From positions 1,219,107 to 1,283,106 of the forward strand of contig CAVSYR010000002.1 in assembly GCA_963732225.1 (NCBI GenBank): a stretch of 64,000 bases of DNA, written 5' to 3'. The notes beneath the pieces were generated by a model. It searched no databases and was not told the origin of the DNA. It saw only the letters and a list, made by a program, of their open reading frames with translations. Positions 44,257 to 53,664 of the stretch are shown here, in pieces; the stretch's first letter is position 1, and the number at the start of each line of letters is the position of its first letter. Source of the stretch: VRUE01 sp963732225. GTDB taxonomy: Bacteria; Actinomycetota; Thermoleophilia; Solirubrobacterales; 70-9. The position numbers and the translations under genes were made by a program.

Positions 44257-44309
44257 GTAGCTAAGTAGCAACAGCTGCAAGCAGTAATCAGAAGTGTTCG
44301 TGTTACACA

Positions 44310-44340
44310 GCCCGGCCCGCGCTTCAGGCGCGGGCCGGGC
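44310..44340 (+). terminator. GC-rich hairpin terminator
   Basis: 13-base perfect stem (GCCCGGCCCGCGC with GCGCGGGCCGGGC), loop TTCAG, 54 bases after the stop codon. No T-tract, as is common in actinobacteria. Confidence 0.75.
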
Positions 44341-44512
44341 CTAGGACTTGGGAGTCCGCTCAACAGGGAGGGCCAGCAGAGAGCTAGGCAGGAGAGATGC
44401 TTGCGACAGATACTAGGGACAAGGGGCGGGACGGCGAGTGCGTCGCTCGGACCGACTCGTCCGAACAGCAAGGCGCGGGCGGAATCGCCAGTCGCCGAGG
44501 AGGGATAAGACG

Positions 44513-45310
44513 ATGTTGAAGAAAATACGTGAGCAGGTTGGCAGTGCTGGCCTGATTGTGGCCGTGATCGCCTTGATCGTTGCCCTGAGTGGTGGTGCTT
44601 ATGCGGCAAGCAGTTCGGGCGGCGCAAAGGCAAGTGCTAAGGCTAAGAAGGGTCCGCGAGGCCCCAAGGGCCCCGCCGGTCCTCAAGGGTCCGTAGGACC
44701 GCAAGGATCGGTTGGGCCCGTAGGTCCCGCCGGCGCCAAGGGCGATCCGGGAGTAGCCGGCAAAAACGGTGCGGGCGTGACCGTCGCCGAAATCCCGACT
44801 GAAGAAGCGGAATGCGAAGAACGCGGTGGCGCGCTTGTCACTAAAGAAGGCAGCCCCACCGGACTTGAAGTGTGCAGCGGCAAAGCGGGATCGCCTTGGA
44901 CTGCAGGCGGCACCCTTCCGGTTGGTTCTACCGAGACGGGCAGCTGGGCCTTCACCGCCGATCTCGAGACGATCAAAGATGGTGACGGCAACATGGTCTC
45001 ACTCGGAAATCCTGAAGAGCGCGTGCCAATCTCCTTCCCGATAAAACTCGCATCTGGGAGCTTCTCGGCGCACTACTCGAGCGAAGAAGATTTCTCGACC
45101 TTCTGCTCGGGGTCCGCACTCAATCCGCAGGCTACGAGCGGGGCACTGTGCATCTTTGAAGCTGTTACAGCTCCGCTGTCCAATGCCACCTTCATCGGGT
45201 CCTTTGACCCGGTATTCGTCAACCAGGTGGGTAGGGCTGGCGCCATTCTGAGCTTCACCTTGACTGGCGGCTCGGCCGAAGGCGCGGGTGCCTGGGCGGT
45301 AACTGGATAA
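44513..45310 (+). CDS. Collagen-like surface protein
   Basis: 265 residues. ATG with GAGGAGGGAT upstream. An N-terminal hydrophobic segment (about 12-32) acts as signal or anchor; a Ser/Lys/Ala-rich linker leads to 14 Gly-X-Y triplets (residues 47-88: GPRGPKGPAGPQ...), rich in Pro at X, as in bacterial collagens. A C-terminal globular domain of about 175 residues follows, with four Cys. Bacterial collagen-like repeats form triple helices, so this is likely a trimeric exported or anchored protein. The repeat is short. Flanked by strong hairpins on both sides, so monocistronic. Confidence 0.85.
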   Translation: MLKKIREQVGSAGLIVAVIALIVALSGGAYAASSSGGAKASAKAKKGPRGPKGPAGPQGSVGPQGSVGPVGPAGAKGDPGVAGKNGAGVTVAEIPTEEAECEERGGALVTKEGSPTGLEVCSGKAGSPWTAGGTLPVGSTETGSWAFTADLETIKDGDGNMVSLGNPEERVPISFPIKLASGSFSAHYSSEEDFSTFCSGSALNPQATSGALCIFEAVTAPLSNATFIGSFDPVFVNQVGRAGAILSFTLTGGSAEGAGAWAVTG

Positions 45311-45323
45311 AAAGATATCGGCA

Positions 45324-45351
45324 AGCGCTCGGGCAGCGTTGCCCGAGCGCT
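45324..45351 (+). terminator. Hairpin terminator after collagen-like gene
   Basis: 12-base perfect stem (AGCGCTCGGGCA with TGCCCGAGCGCT), loop GCGT, 14 bases past the stop codon. Confidence 0.75.
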
Positions 45352-45400
45352 GTCAAGTCACGATCGAGCGCCCATGGGGAAATCAAAAGAGAGGATCACG

Positions 45401-48400
45401 ATGAGACGCCAAGTAATAACCACCGCCACGCTTGGCTTGGTCCTTTTCGCCTGGGCGCTTGGGGCCAGCGGCGCCTCGGCGGCACCACCGGCGATCCTCA
45501 ACAGCTCCTTCACCCCTATCTCTACCGGCTCGGTGATCCTACGGGCCGAAATAAATCCCGGAGAAAAGGCGACAAATTACCACTTCGAATATGGGGCAGC
45601 CGACTGCTCGGCGAACTCCTGTATCGCGATTCCCCTACCCGACGGCAAAATTCCCACTGGCAAAGAACCAGTCACGGTTACGGTGGAAGTCGGTGGGCTG
45701 AGTGCGGCGAGCAGCTATCACTTCCGCGTTGCTGCTAAAAATGCCGAATCGGGCGGCTATATCTTCGGCCCCGATCAAGTCTTCGCCACCTTCGCCACCA
45801 GCTTCGAGGGCTTGTCTGACAGCCGCGCTTATGAGCAGGTCTCTCCGGTCAACAAGAACGCCGTCGATGCGCTCGACACCTTTCCATTTGCGAAAGCGGC
45901 TTCGGGTGGCGGCGGTTTCGCCTTCCTCAGTACCTCGGGAATCCCTGGTGGAGTCGGTGCCCAGGAACTACCGCTCTACCTCGGCTCGCGACAGGAAGGG
46001 AGTTGGTCGAGCCAGGGCCTCTTGCCTCCCGCGAGCCTCGGCCAGCGCGCCCGGGTAATCGGCTGGCTGCCCGATTTCTCGGAGTTTATCCAGATCGCGA
46101 CCAAATTCGGCAATCCACGCAGCACGACGCTCTTGGCCCGCGCCGCCCAGGGTGGTGAAGAGAGTGTGATCGTCCCCTATGCCCAGAAAGCCCAGTACTC
46201 CTACGTCGGCGCCTCCGCGAAAGGGGCCGAGCTCGCCTTCGAATCCGAAACCGCACTCAAAACCGAACCGGCTGGGCAGCAGGGGCGCTCAAACGTCTAC
46301 GCCTGGGACAAAGCCAGCGGCAAACTGAGCCTCGCCGACGTCCTCAACACCAAAGGCCAAACCGAAGCTGCCCTGCCCAAAGGCGCCTTCGCCGGCCCCT
46401 ACGACTGGGCGCTTGGCACGACCCAGAAGACACTCAGCGAAGGCGGCGCCGCCCGCAGCTACTACACACAGGATGAACACGCGATCACCGCCGATGGCTC
46501 GATCTACTTCACCGCGGCGGGAACCGGCCAGCTTTATCTGCGCCGCAACCCGACTCGAGAACAGAGTCTGCTGGATGAACAGGGCAAATGCACTAATCCC
46601 AATCTCGCCTGCACATTCCACGTCTCAGGCTCCCAGCGTGGCACCCCCGACCCGCTCGGCCCCCGCCCGGCGGTCTTCATGAGCGCGACCGCCGACGGAT
46701 CCACAGCCTTCTTCACCAGCCCCGAGAAGCTGACCGATGACGCCACGACCGGCCCCGAACGCGAAGTGCCACCGCCGCCGGCGATCGAGCGCTCCAATCT
46801 CGAAGGCAAAGAAATCGAAGAAGAACTAATTCCCGCCACTCGCGGCGACGGCATCGCCCTCGATGGCGCCCATCTCTACTGGGCGGACTCCAAAACAGGC
46901 GCAATCGAGCGCTCCAACCTCGAGGGCAAAGAAGTCGAAAAAGAATTCATCGCTGGCATCAACCCCGTTGCTGTCGCCGTCGATGGCGCACACATCTACT
47001 GGGCCGACCTGGCGGGGAGCATCGGTCGCGCCGACATCAATGGCGGCGAAGTCAAACCCTCCTTTATCGCCGATACCGCCAACCCTCAGGGCGTCGCCGT
47101 CGACAGCGAACACGTCTACTGGACCAACCAGGAAAGCCACAGCATCGGGCGGGCCAAAATCGACGGCGGTGGTGTGGAAGAGAATTTCGTCGAACTTTGC
47201 ACCTGCTCCTTCCCCAGAGCGATCGCGGTCGACGCGACGCAGGTCGTCTATAGCCAGGAAGAATCAGATGTACACAAGATAGAACGGGTGAACCTGGACG
47301 GCAGCCATGCCGATCCTCCAATATCGATCGAAATCCAAGCCGAAGCCACCGGCCTCGCCCTCGACGCAAATCACCTTTATTGGGCAGAGCCCGCCAACGG
47401 CACGATCGGGCGCTCGGGACCCCACTACGAAGAACCGCGCGAAGAAGCCTTCCTCACGGGCGTCGGCGCCCCGCACGGAGTGGCGGTGAACGCCAGCCAC
47501 ATCTACTGGTCAAGCGTGCCGGTTATCCCACAGAACCCCGGTAACGATCTCTACGAATTCGACGCCAAAAGCGGCGCCCTCAGCGATCTCATCTCTGATC
47601 CCGGTGAGGAAAATGGGGCGGAAGTAAAGGGCGTGCTGGGAATGTCCGCCGATGGCTCCTACATCTACTTTGCCGCCAACGGGATGCTGCCGGGCTCTGG
47701 CGCGACCACCCATGGCGAATGCGCGGGGGAGAGCTTTACCGGATTGAGTGGAGCGTGCAACCTCTACCTTTACCACGCGGGGCAAGCGAGCTTTATCGCT
47801 CGGCTTGACGTGAGCGGGGGAGGCCTGCAATCGGATGCGAGCAACTGGGTGGGGACGGCCTCGGGAGTCTTCCCCGGCGAGCCCTACTACAGCAAGACGG
47901 CGCGGGTGAGCGGCGATGGACAGGCGCTACTGTTTCGCTCCCAGAGCCAACTCGGAAACTACGACAACCAGGGCCACCCCGAGTTCTACCTCTACCGGGT
48001 GGACGCGGCGGAACCGCTGGTCTGCGTGACCTGCGACCCAACCGGGGCGGCGCCGGTGGGGGGTGCCAACTTCCTCGGCGGGTTGATCAATCCCTCGACC
48101 GCAATCCCTTCGCCGCCGGCGGCTACTTTCACTCGTAATCTCACCGACGAAGGTCGGCGGATCTTCTTCGAGACGACGCAGGCGCTGGTGCCTGCCGATC
48201 GAAACGGGCGGGAAGGCTGCCCCGCGGTTGGCGCCGGGGGACAGGGTTTCCCCGCCTGCCTGGACGCCTATGAGTGGGAGGCACCGGACGCGGGCAGCTG
48301 CTCCAAAACCTCCCCCGCATATAGCCCCGCCAACGGAGGCTGCCTGTACTTGCTCTCGAGTGGCAAGAGCACCTACCCCTCCTTTTTCGGTGATGCCTCT

Positions 48401-48727
48401 GAATCCGGCGATGACGCCTTCATCTTCACCCGTGAAGGGTTGGTCGGCCAAGACGAAGACGAACTGCTCGATGTCTATGACGTGCGGGCGGGCGGCGGAA
48501 TCGCTACTCAGAATCCCCCTTCGCCGCCGCCGCCTTGCGAAGGAGCCGAAGCCTGCCACGGGCCAGCGAGCCAGGCTCCGGCGGTCGAATCGCCGGCGAG
48601 CACCGGCTTTCAGGGCCCTGCCGACCCCAAGCCAAAACGCGCTCACAAAAAGAAAGGGCACAAAAAGAAGGCTCACAAGAAGCAAAAGCAGCACCGAGCC
48701 AAGGCCAAGGGGAGGGGCACAAGATGA
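45401..48727 (+). CDS. Large secreted Fn3-like/YWTD beta-propeller protein
   Basis: 1108 residues. ATG at 45401 preferred over 45374 because GAGAGGA precedes it and it begins the signal peptide (about 1-27). A fibronectin-III-like domain at about 28-130 is followed by an EGLSDSRAYEQVSP motif. Propeller repeats of LDL-receptor YWTD type follow (HLYWAD near 490, HIYWAD 530, HVYWTN 570, HLYWAE 658, HIYWSS 701), then further blade-like repeats (DGSYIYFAANG). The C-terminus is a lysine-rich tail (about 1070-1108) that could contact the anionic wall. Its stop overlaps the start of the next gene (ATGA). Close relative of the gene at 61021. Function unknown; binding or adhesion is plausible. Confidence 0.85.
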   Translation: MRRQVITTATLGLVLFAWALGASGASAAPPAILNSSFTPISTGSVILRAEINPGEKATNYHFEYGAADCSANSCIAIPLPDGKIPTGKEPVTVTVEVGGLSAASSYHFRVAAKNAESGGYIFGPDQVFATFATSFEGLSDSRAYEQVSPVNKNAVDALDTFPFAKAASGGGGFAFLSTSGIPGGVGAQELPLYLGSRQEGSWSSQGLLPPASLGQRARVIGWLPDFSEFIQIATKFGNPRSTTLLARAAQGGEESVIVPYAQKAQYSYVGASAKGAELAFESETALKTEPAGQQGRSNVYAWDKASGKLSLADVLNTKGQTEAALPKGAFAGPYDWALGTTQKTLSEGGAARSYYTQDEHAITADGSIYFTAAGTGQLYLRRNPTREQSLLDEQGKCTNPNLACTFHVSGSQRGTPDPLGPRPAVFMSATADGSTAFFTSPEKLTDDATTGPEREVPPPPAIERSNLEGKEIEEELIPATRGDGIALDGAHLYWADSKTGAIERSNLEGKEVEKEFIAGINPVAVAVDGAHIYWADLAGSIGRADINGGEVKPSFIADTANPQGVAVDSEHVYWTNQESHSIGRAKIDGGGVEENFVELCTCSFPRAIAVDATQVVYSQEESDVHKIERVNLDGSHADPPISIEIQAEATGLALDANHLYWAEPANGTIGRSGPHYEEPREEAFLTGVGAPHGVAVNASHIYWSSVPVIPQNPGNDLYEFDAKSGALSDLISDPGEENGAEVKGVLGMSADGSYIYFAANGMLPGSGATTHGECAGESFTGLSGACNLYLYHAGQASFIARLDVSGGGLQSDASNWVGTASGVFPGEPYYSKTARVSGDGQALLFRSQSQLGNYDNQGHPEFYLYRVDAAEPLVCVTCDPTGAAPVGGANFLGGLINPSTAIPSPPAATFTRNLTDEGRRIFFETTQALVPADRNGREGCPAVGAGGQGFPACLDAYEWEAPDAGSCSKTSPAYSPANGGCLYLLSSGKSTYPSFFGDASESGDDAFIFTREGLVGQDEDELLDVYDVRAGGGIATQNPPSPPPPCEGAEACHGPASQAPAVESPASTGFQGPADPKPKRAHKKKGHKKKAHKKQKQHRAKAKGRGTR

Positions 48728-51700
48728 GCCGTCACAAGGCAACGTTTGCGATTTTCCTGGCCCTCTTGCTAGGGACGCTCGCGCCGACCGGAGTCCACGC
48801 TGCGACGGCTCCGGGCTGGAAGCTCACTACCACCTCAATGCCCGCCAACTTCACGCCCGGCGGTGAAGGTGAACTTTATTTGGTCGCCACCAATGTTGGC
48901 GCCGGCGTCACCAGCGGCGAAGCGGTGACGCTGAAAGCCACCCTGCCGCCTCAGTTCACGCCGTTCTCGGCCAAATACTCCGGTAGCGACCCCGACGCGA
49001 GCCCCGAAGCGGACTGCGAAGTCAACGCGCCGGTGATCACCTGCACCACGAGCGACCTGATCCATTCCGGGCGCCTGTTCACCGCCCTGATTAAGGTCAA
49101 AGTATCGCCCGCCGCGGCACAGGGCACGGTTCTCACCCAGGCGAGTGTGAGGGGCGGGGGGGCGGCTCAGGAAGTCGGCGAAGAGGCCCAGACCTCAATC
49201 GGCCCCGACCCTGTCCCCTTCGGCTTTCTTCCCGGCTTCGGCGCTCCGCTCTCTGATGAAGACGGCTCCGCCACCACCGCGTCTGGCTCACACCCCTACC
49301 AGCTCACCGTCGACTTTGGCTTTCCCAGTGAGAATCCCGGCGACGGGCTAACCGGCTCCGGTCACCCTCGCGACATCTCCGTCGAGCTGCCGCGAGGGCT
49401 GATCGGCGATCCCGCGGCGACGCCGGTGCTCTGCACGGAGGTCGAGCTGACCAGCGAAGCTTGCCCGGAAGCCTCCCAGGTCGGCACGGTCGAGCTGACT
49501 ACGCTAATCGGTGGCGTGGGGGGGGCGGTGATCGGCACCAGCAACCTCTACAGCATGGTCCCCACGCCGGGCTCCCCGGCGGTCTTCGGCACCAACGCCG
49601 CCGGCATCGGCATCTTCATCCACCTACTGGGAGAAGTTCGCAGCGAAAGTGACTACGGCATCACCAGCACCAGCCATGACGTGCTGGCGCTTGGCGCCAA
49701 CCCCATCTTCAACGTGCAAGCACAGATTTGGGGGGACCCCTCGAGCGATGATCACGCGCTGATTCGCGGCGCTTGCGAAAGGCTCGGCTTCAGGCCCGAT
49801 GGGAAAGGCGGCACGGAACCCTGCACGATCGAACAGCAGAAAACCGCCTTCCTCACGGTTCCCGGTGACTGTTCGGGCTCCCCGCTCACCTTCCGGGCTC
49901 TCGCCGACAGCTGGGAGGAACCGGGCCCCGAGCATGAAGCGCGCTATGAAAGCGCCGACCTTGCCGGTAACCCGGTTTCGATCGGCGACTGCCAGGGAGT
50001 CCAATTTGACCCCGAAGCGCGGATCGAATCGCGTCCCACCACGAACCTCACCGATTCGCCCTCGGGTCTTGACTTCGATCTGCGTCAGCCCCAGGAAATG
50101 GACCTCGCCGGCCGCTCGCGGGCCGCACTCAAAGACGCCCTGATCACCTTCCCCACGGGGATGGCTGTCAATCCCTCTCAGGCCGGTGGCCTCGCTGCAT
50201 GCGACCCCGGCCAGATCGGTCTCACAACCCCGCTCGGCCAATCCCCTGCGCACTTCACCAAAGCGCCGCAGAGCTGTCCCGGGGCAGCCAAGATCGGCAC
50301 GGTCGAAGTCGCCACGCCGCTGCTGGTCGAGCGCGATGCCGAACATCGGGTCCTGCGCGATCCCGAAAGCGGTAACCCATTTCCCACGCCGCTACACGGC
50401 TCGATCTACATCGCCAAGCCCTTCCAGAACCCCTTCGGCTCCCTGGTTGCCGTCTACCTCGTGGTTGAAGATCCAACGACGGGAATCAGCGCCAAGCTCG
50501 CCGGTGAGGGTGAACTTGACCCCACAACAGGGCAGATCACCACCCGCTTCCTCGAAAGCCCCGAGTTGCCGCTCGAAGACGTGCGCGTGCACCTCTTCGA
50601 GGGGGCGAGGGGCCCACTGATCACCCCTCCGACCTGCACTCCGCAGGACACCGCGGCGACGCTCACCCCCTGGAGCTCCCCCGAGGCCCCCGATGCGTAT
50701 CTCGGTGACTCCTTCACCCCCGCCGCCACGCCCATTGGTGGCCCTTGTCCAACCACCGAGGGTCAGCTGCCCAACTCACCCACCTTCAGCTTGGGCACCA
50801 CGCCGCCCCAGGCCGGTGCCTACAGTCGGCTCCTCTTCAGGCTGAGCCGTCAAGACGGTTCCCAGCGCCTCGGAAGGATCGACCTCACCCTGCCAAGCGG
50901 CCTCTCAGCTCGCCTCGCCGGCACCACCCAGTGCTCGCAAGGCGCCCTCGAACAGGCAAAGGCGCGCGAACGTCCCAACGCGGGCGCTCTCGAGCAGGCT
51001 ATCCCCAGCTGCCCGGCGGCTTCGGAAGTGGGGGTGGTTGACGTCGGTGCGGGTGCTGGGCCGACCCCCTACTACGCCCAGGGCCACGCTTATCTAGCCG
51101 GCCCCTACAAGGGCGCCCCGCTCTCCTTGGCGGTCATCACCCCTGCCGTGGCAGGCCCCTTCGATCTAGGGGTGGTGGTGGTGCGCGTCGCTATCTACCT
51201 CGACCCGACCACCGCTCAAGCTCATATCGTCTCCGATGCGCTTCCAAGCATCCTCGACGGGATCCCGCTCGACGTCCGTTCGGTTGCGATGAAGGTGGCG
51301 CGCCCGAGGTTCACCCTCAACCCGACCTCCTGCAATGAAAAGAGCGCCACTGGCGTGGCCGTCTCGTTGCTGGGCGCCGCCGCGTCTCTCTCAGAGCGCT
51401 TCCAAATGGGCGGCTGCAAATCCCTCCCCTATAAGCCGAAGCTGAACGCCCGGCTCTTCGGCCCGGTCCACCGCGGCGGCCATCCGCGTTTCCGCACCAT
51501 CTTCACCGCCAAGCCGGGCGAAGCCAACACCAAGCGCATCGTCCTCTCGCTGCCGCGCTCGGAGTTCATCGATCAGGGTCATTTCCGCACAATTTGCACC
51601 CGCGTCCAGTTCGCTGCAAGCCAGTGTCCGACCGGCTCTGTCTATGGCCACGTCAAGGCGGTCACGCCGCTGTTGGACTATCCACTCGAAGGGCCGGTCT

Positions 51701-52047
51701 ACCTACGTTCTTCGGTGCACAAGCTGCCCGACGCTGTCCTGGCCCTGCGCGGGCCGCCGAGCCAGCCAATAGAGATCGACGTGGTGGGTCGTATCGACTC
51801 CATCAATGGTGGCCTTCGCACCACGATCGAAACGGTCCCCGACGCGCCCCTGAGCAAGGCCATCGTCACCCTGCGGGGCGCCAAGAGGGGCCTTTTCCAG
51901 AACTCGACCCATATCTGCAAGGGCACTCACCGCGCCACACTTGAATTGAACGGCCAAAACGGCAAGACCCATGACACCAAGCCGCTGATGAAGGCCGAGT
52001 GCAAGGGCAAGAAGAAGACAAAGCGCGATAGCCGTGCCCGCCGCTGA
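48724..52047 (+). CDS. Very large exported protein coupled to the YWTD gene
   Basis: 1107 residues. The ATG overlaps the upstream stop by 4 bases and begins a signal peptide (MSRHKATFAIFLALLL..., ending VHA, about 1-26). The first domain (LTTTSMPANFTPGGEGELYLVATNVGAG...VTLKATLPP) resembles DUF11/CARDB-type beta-sandwiches. After it come repeated segments of the type LPRGLIGDP...C...CP.ASQVGTV, LITFPTGMAVNPSQ...C...CPGAAKIGTVEV and SLPRSEFIDQ...C...CPTGSVYGHV, at least three or four copies, each with a Cys pair and LxxPLxGxxYL. The end is very basic. Not a family I can name; probably a repetitive surface protein acting with the YWTD product. Confidence 0.82.
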   Translation: MSRHKATFAIFLALLLGTLAPTGVHAATAPGWKLTTTSMPANFTPGGEGELYLVATNVGAGVTSGEAVTLKATLPPQFTPFSAKYSGSDPDASPEADCEVNAPVITCTTSDLIHSGRLFTALIKVKVSPAAAQGTVLTQASVRGGGAAQEVGEEAQTSIGPDPVPFGFLPGFGAPLSDEDGSATTASGSHPYQLTVDFGFPSENPGDGLTGSGHPRDISVELPRGLIGDPAATPVLCTEVELTSEACPEASQVGTVELTTLIGGVGGAVIGTSNLYSMVPTPGSPAVFGTNAAGIGIFIHLLGEVRSESDYGITSTSHDVLALGANPIFNVQAQIWGDPSSDDHALIRGACERLGFRPDGKGGTEPCTIEQQKTAFLTVPGDCSGSPLTFRALADSWEEPGPEHEARYESADLAGNPVSIGDCQGVQFDPEARIESRPTTNLTDSPSGLDFDLRQPQEMDLAGRSRAALKDALITFPTGMAVNPSQAGGLAACDPGQIGLTTPLGQSPAHFTKAPQSCPGAAKIGTVEVATPLLVERDAEHRVLRDPESGNPFPTPLHGSIYIAKPFQNPFGSLVAVYLVVEDPTTGISAKLAGEGELDPTTGQITTRFLESPELPLEDVRVHLFEGARGPLITPPTCTPQDTAATLTPWSSPEAPDAYLGDSFTPAATPIGGPCPTTEGQLPNSPTFSLGTTPPQAGAYSRLLFRLSRQDGSQRLGRIDLTLPSGLSARLAGTTQCSQGALEQAKARERPNAGALEQAIPSCPAASEVGVVDVGAGAGPTPYYAQGHAYLAGPYKGAPLSLAVITPAVAGPFDLGVVVVRVAIYLDPTTAQAHIVSDALPSILDGIPLDVRSVAMKVARPRFTLNPTSCNEKSATGVAVSLLGAAASLSERFQMGGCKSLPYKPKLNARLFGPVHRGGHPRFRTIFTAKPGEANTKRIVLSLPRSEFIDQGHFRTICTRVQFAASQCPTGSVYGHVKAVTPLLDYPLEGPVYLRSSVHKLPDAVLALRGPPSQPIEIDVVGRIDSINGGLRTTIETVPDAPLSKAIVTLRGAKRGLFQNSTHICKGTHRATLELNGQNGKTHDTKPLMKAECKGKKKTKRDSRARR

Positions 52048-52122
52048 GCTCTCTTCAACAAAGAGCTTCTGAGCGAAGCAGATATCCCAGTCCATCGAGC
52101 AAAAGACAGGAGATAGGAACTC

Positions 52123-53010
52123 ATGCAAAAGCAAAGAGCGAGGGTGGTGTGCACGGCACTGTTTGTCGTCGCGCTTGCCGCCCTCAGTTTGGCCGGGGGA
52201 GCTTCAGCCAAACTCGTTGGCAACTACACGAAATTTGCCCAGTGCCCGTTCGCGAATACCGAAGTAAAGAAATGTATTTACTCGACCACCAACAGTGGCG
52301 AAGTCGTTCTCGGCAAAAAGACGGTGCCGATCGAAAAAGCGGTTGTGCTGCAAGGCGGCTACGGAAAAATCGAAGAAACCGGTTTCTCCAAATTCTACGC
52401 GGCGAGCAACGGGATAACGCTTTCAAAAGCGTCTCAGAATGTTCCAGGCGGTCTCGTTGGCATCGTGCCCGAAGCATCATCGCCGCCATTGGTCAAAGCC
52501 CTGATCAAATTCTTTTTTGAAAATAAACTGACTGGGCTCACATCTACCCTCGAACTGGCCAAGCCGGCTAGTGAAATACGGGTCAGTGAAAACAACCTCG
52601 CCGGAGAACTTGGCGCGGCACTGAAACTGCCGGTAATGCTGCACCTGGAAAATCCGTTCCTGGGGAAATCATGCTTCGTAGGCTCTTCTAGCTCTCCGAT
52701 CATTTGGGAATTGACGACTGGGGAAACAACCCCACCGTTGCCCAACAAATCGATCAAAGGCACCGCCGGGGAAATCGAATTCCTCGAGGAAGGCCGGATC
52801 CTGGAAGCCAAAGGCGCCAAACTCGTCGACAACGCATGGTCGGCGCCGGGTGCGAGCGGTTGCGGAGGCATCCTCGGCTTTCTCGTCAACCCGATCATCA
52901 ACGGTCAGCTCGGCACCACCACTGCTGGCCACAACACGGCGATCCTCAACAACACGATCTTCGTCGGCGCCGCTGCAGCGGTGAAAAAAAATAATGAAGA
53001 AAACCCCTAG
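52123..53010 (+). CDS. Secreted hypothetical protein, paralogue of 54515
   Basis: 295 residues. Signal peptide about 1-29 (ends GGASA). The mature protein begins KLVGNYTKFAQCPF and shares long blocks with the product at 54515: CIYSTT, GGYGKIEETGFSKFY, ASEIRVSENNLAGE, GSSSSPIIW, GTAGEIEFLEEGR. Mainly beta-rich, Cys conserved. AGGAGATAGGAA upstream. No family recognised. First of four closely spaced exported genes (52123, 53038, 53664, 54515). Confidence 0.8.
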   Translation: MQKQRARVVCTALFVVALAALSLAGGASAKLVGNYTKFAQCPFANTEVKKCIYSTTNSGEVVLGKKTVPIEKAVVLQGGYGKIEETGFSKFYAASNGITLSKASQNVPGGLVGIVPEASSPPLVKALIKFFFENKLTGLTSTLELAKPASEIRVSENNLAGELGAALKLPVMLHLENPFLGKSCFVGSSSSPIIWELTTGETTPPLPNKSIKGTAGEIEFLEEGRILEAKGAKLVDNAWSAPGASGCGGILGFLVNPIINGQLGTTTAGHNTAILNNTIFVGAAAAVKKNNEENP

Positions 53011-53037
53011 CCGATCACCACGAAAGGAGATGAGACG

Positions 53038-53664
53038 ATGAATCACAGAGCGATAAAGAGCATCTTCCTGGGTGCCGCACTCGCGGCCTTGGTGATCAGC
53101 GCAGTGTTTGTGAGCGCCGCAGGCGCCAGTCCGGCCTGGAGGTTCAACAGCACCGAATTGACCGGCAAAGAAACAGTCGTCGGGGCGGCCATCGAAAGCT
53201 CGATGACGATTCCGGGTCTAACTACCAAATGCGAAAATTTCCTCTACAAACTGTCGATCTCAAACAGCGCTGGGACCGGCAAAGGGGAAGTCACGGAACT
53301 GCCCCTCTACAACTGCAGCACCAACAGTAAAGCGTGCACAGTCGCCTCGATCGGCGCCGAAAAACTGCCTTGGGCATCGCACCTGGCAACGGTCGGCACC
53401 GTCCCCTACATCATCATCGAAGGGGTCAAAGTGGCGATTCTCTACGGGGGCGAAGAATGCGTGTTGGGGGAAACTCTGGTCACGGTTACCGGCTCGGCGG
53501 GCGGCTCGATTGACAACACCACTGAAACCGCCACCTTCAATTCCAGCACCCTGAGTGCCTCCAAAACCGAACTGAAAGCGCTCAGTCAGAAAATCGCATG
53601 GAACGGCGTTTTCCCGACGGAAGCGTTCGAATGGCATCGCGAACAGGCCATGACGGCCTCCTAG
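53038..53664 (+). CDS. Secreted hypothetical protein
   Basis: 208 residues with signal peptide about 1-30 (ends GASP). The mature part has Cys in TKCENF, YNCSTN, KACTV and EECVLGETL; the last matches the EECxxG element of the other secreted family, suggesting a distant relation. GGAGATGAG lies just before the ATG. Its stop overlaps the probable GTG of the next gene (TAGTG). Function unknown. Confidence 0.75.
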   Translation: MNHRAIKSIFLGAALAALVISAVFVSAAGASPAWRFNSTELTGKETVVGAAIESSMTIPGLTTKCENFLYKLSISNSAGTGKGEVTELPLYNCSTNSKACTVASIGAEKLPWASHLATVGTVPYIIIEGVKVAILYGGEECVLGETLVTVTGSAGGSIDNTTETATFNSSTLSASKTELKALSQKIAWNGVFPTEAFEWHREQAMTAS

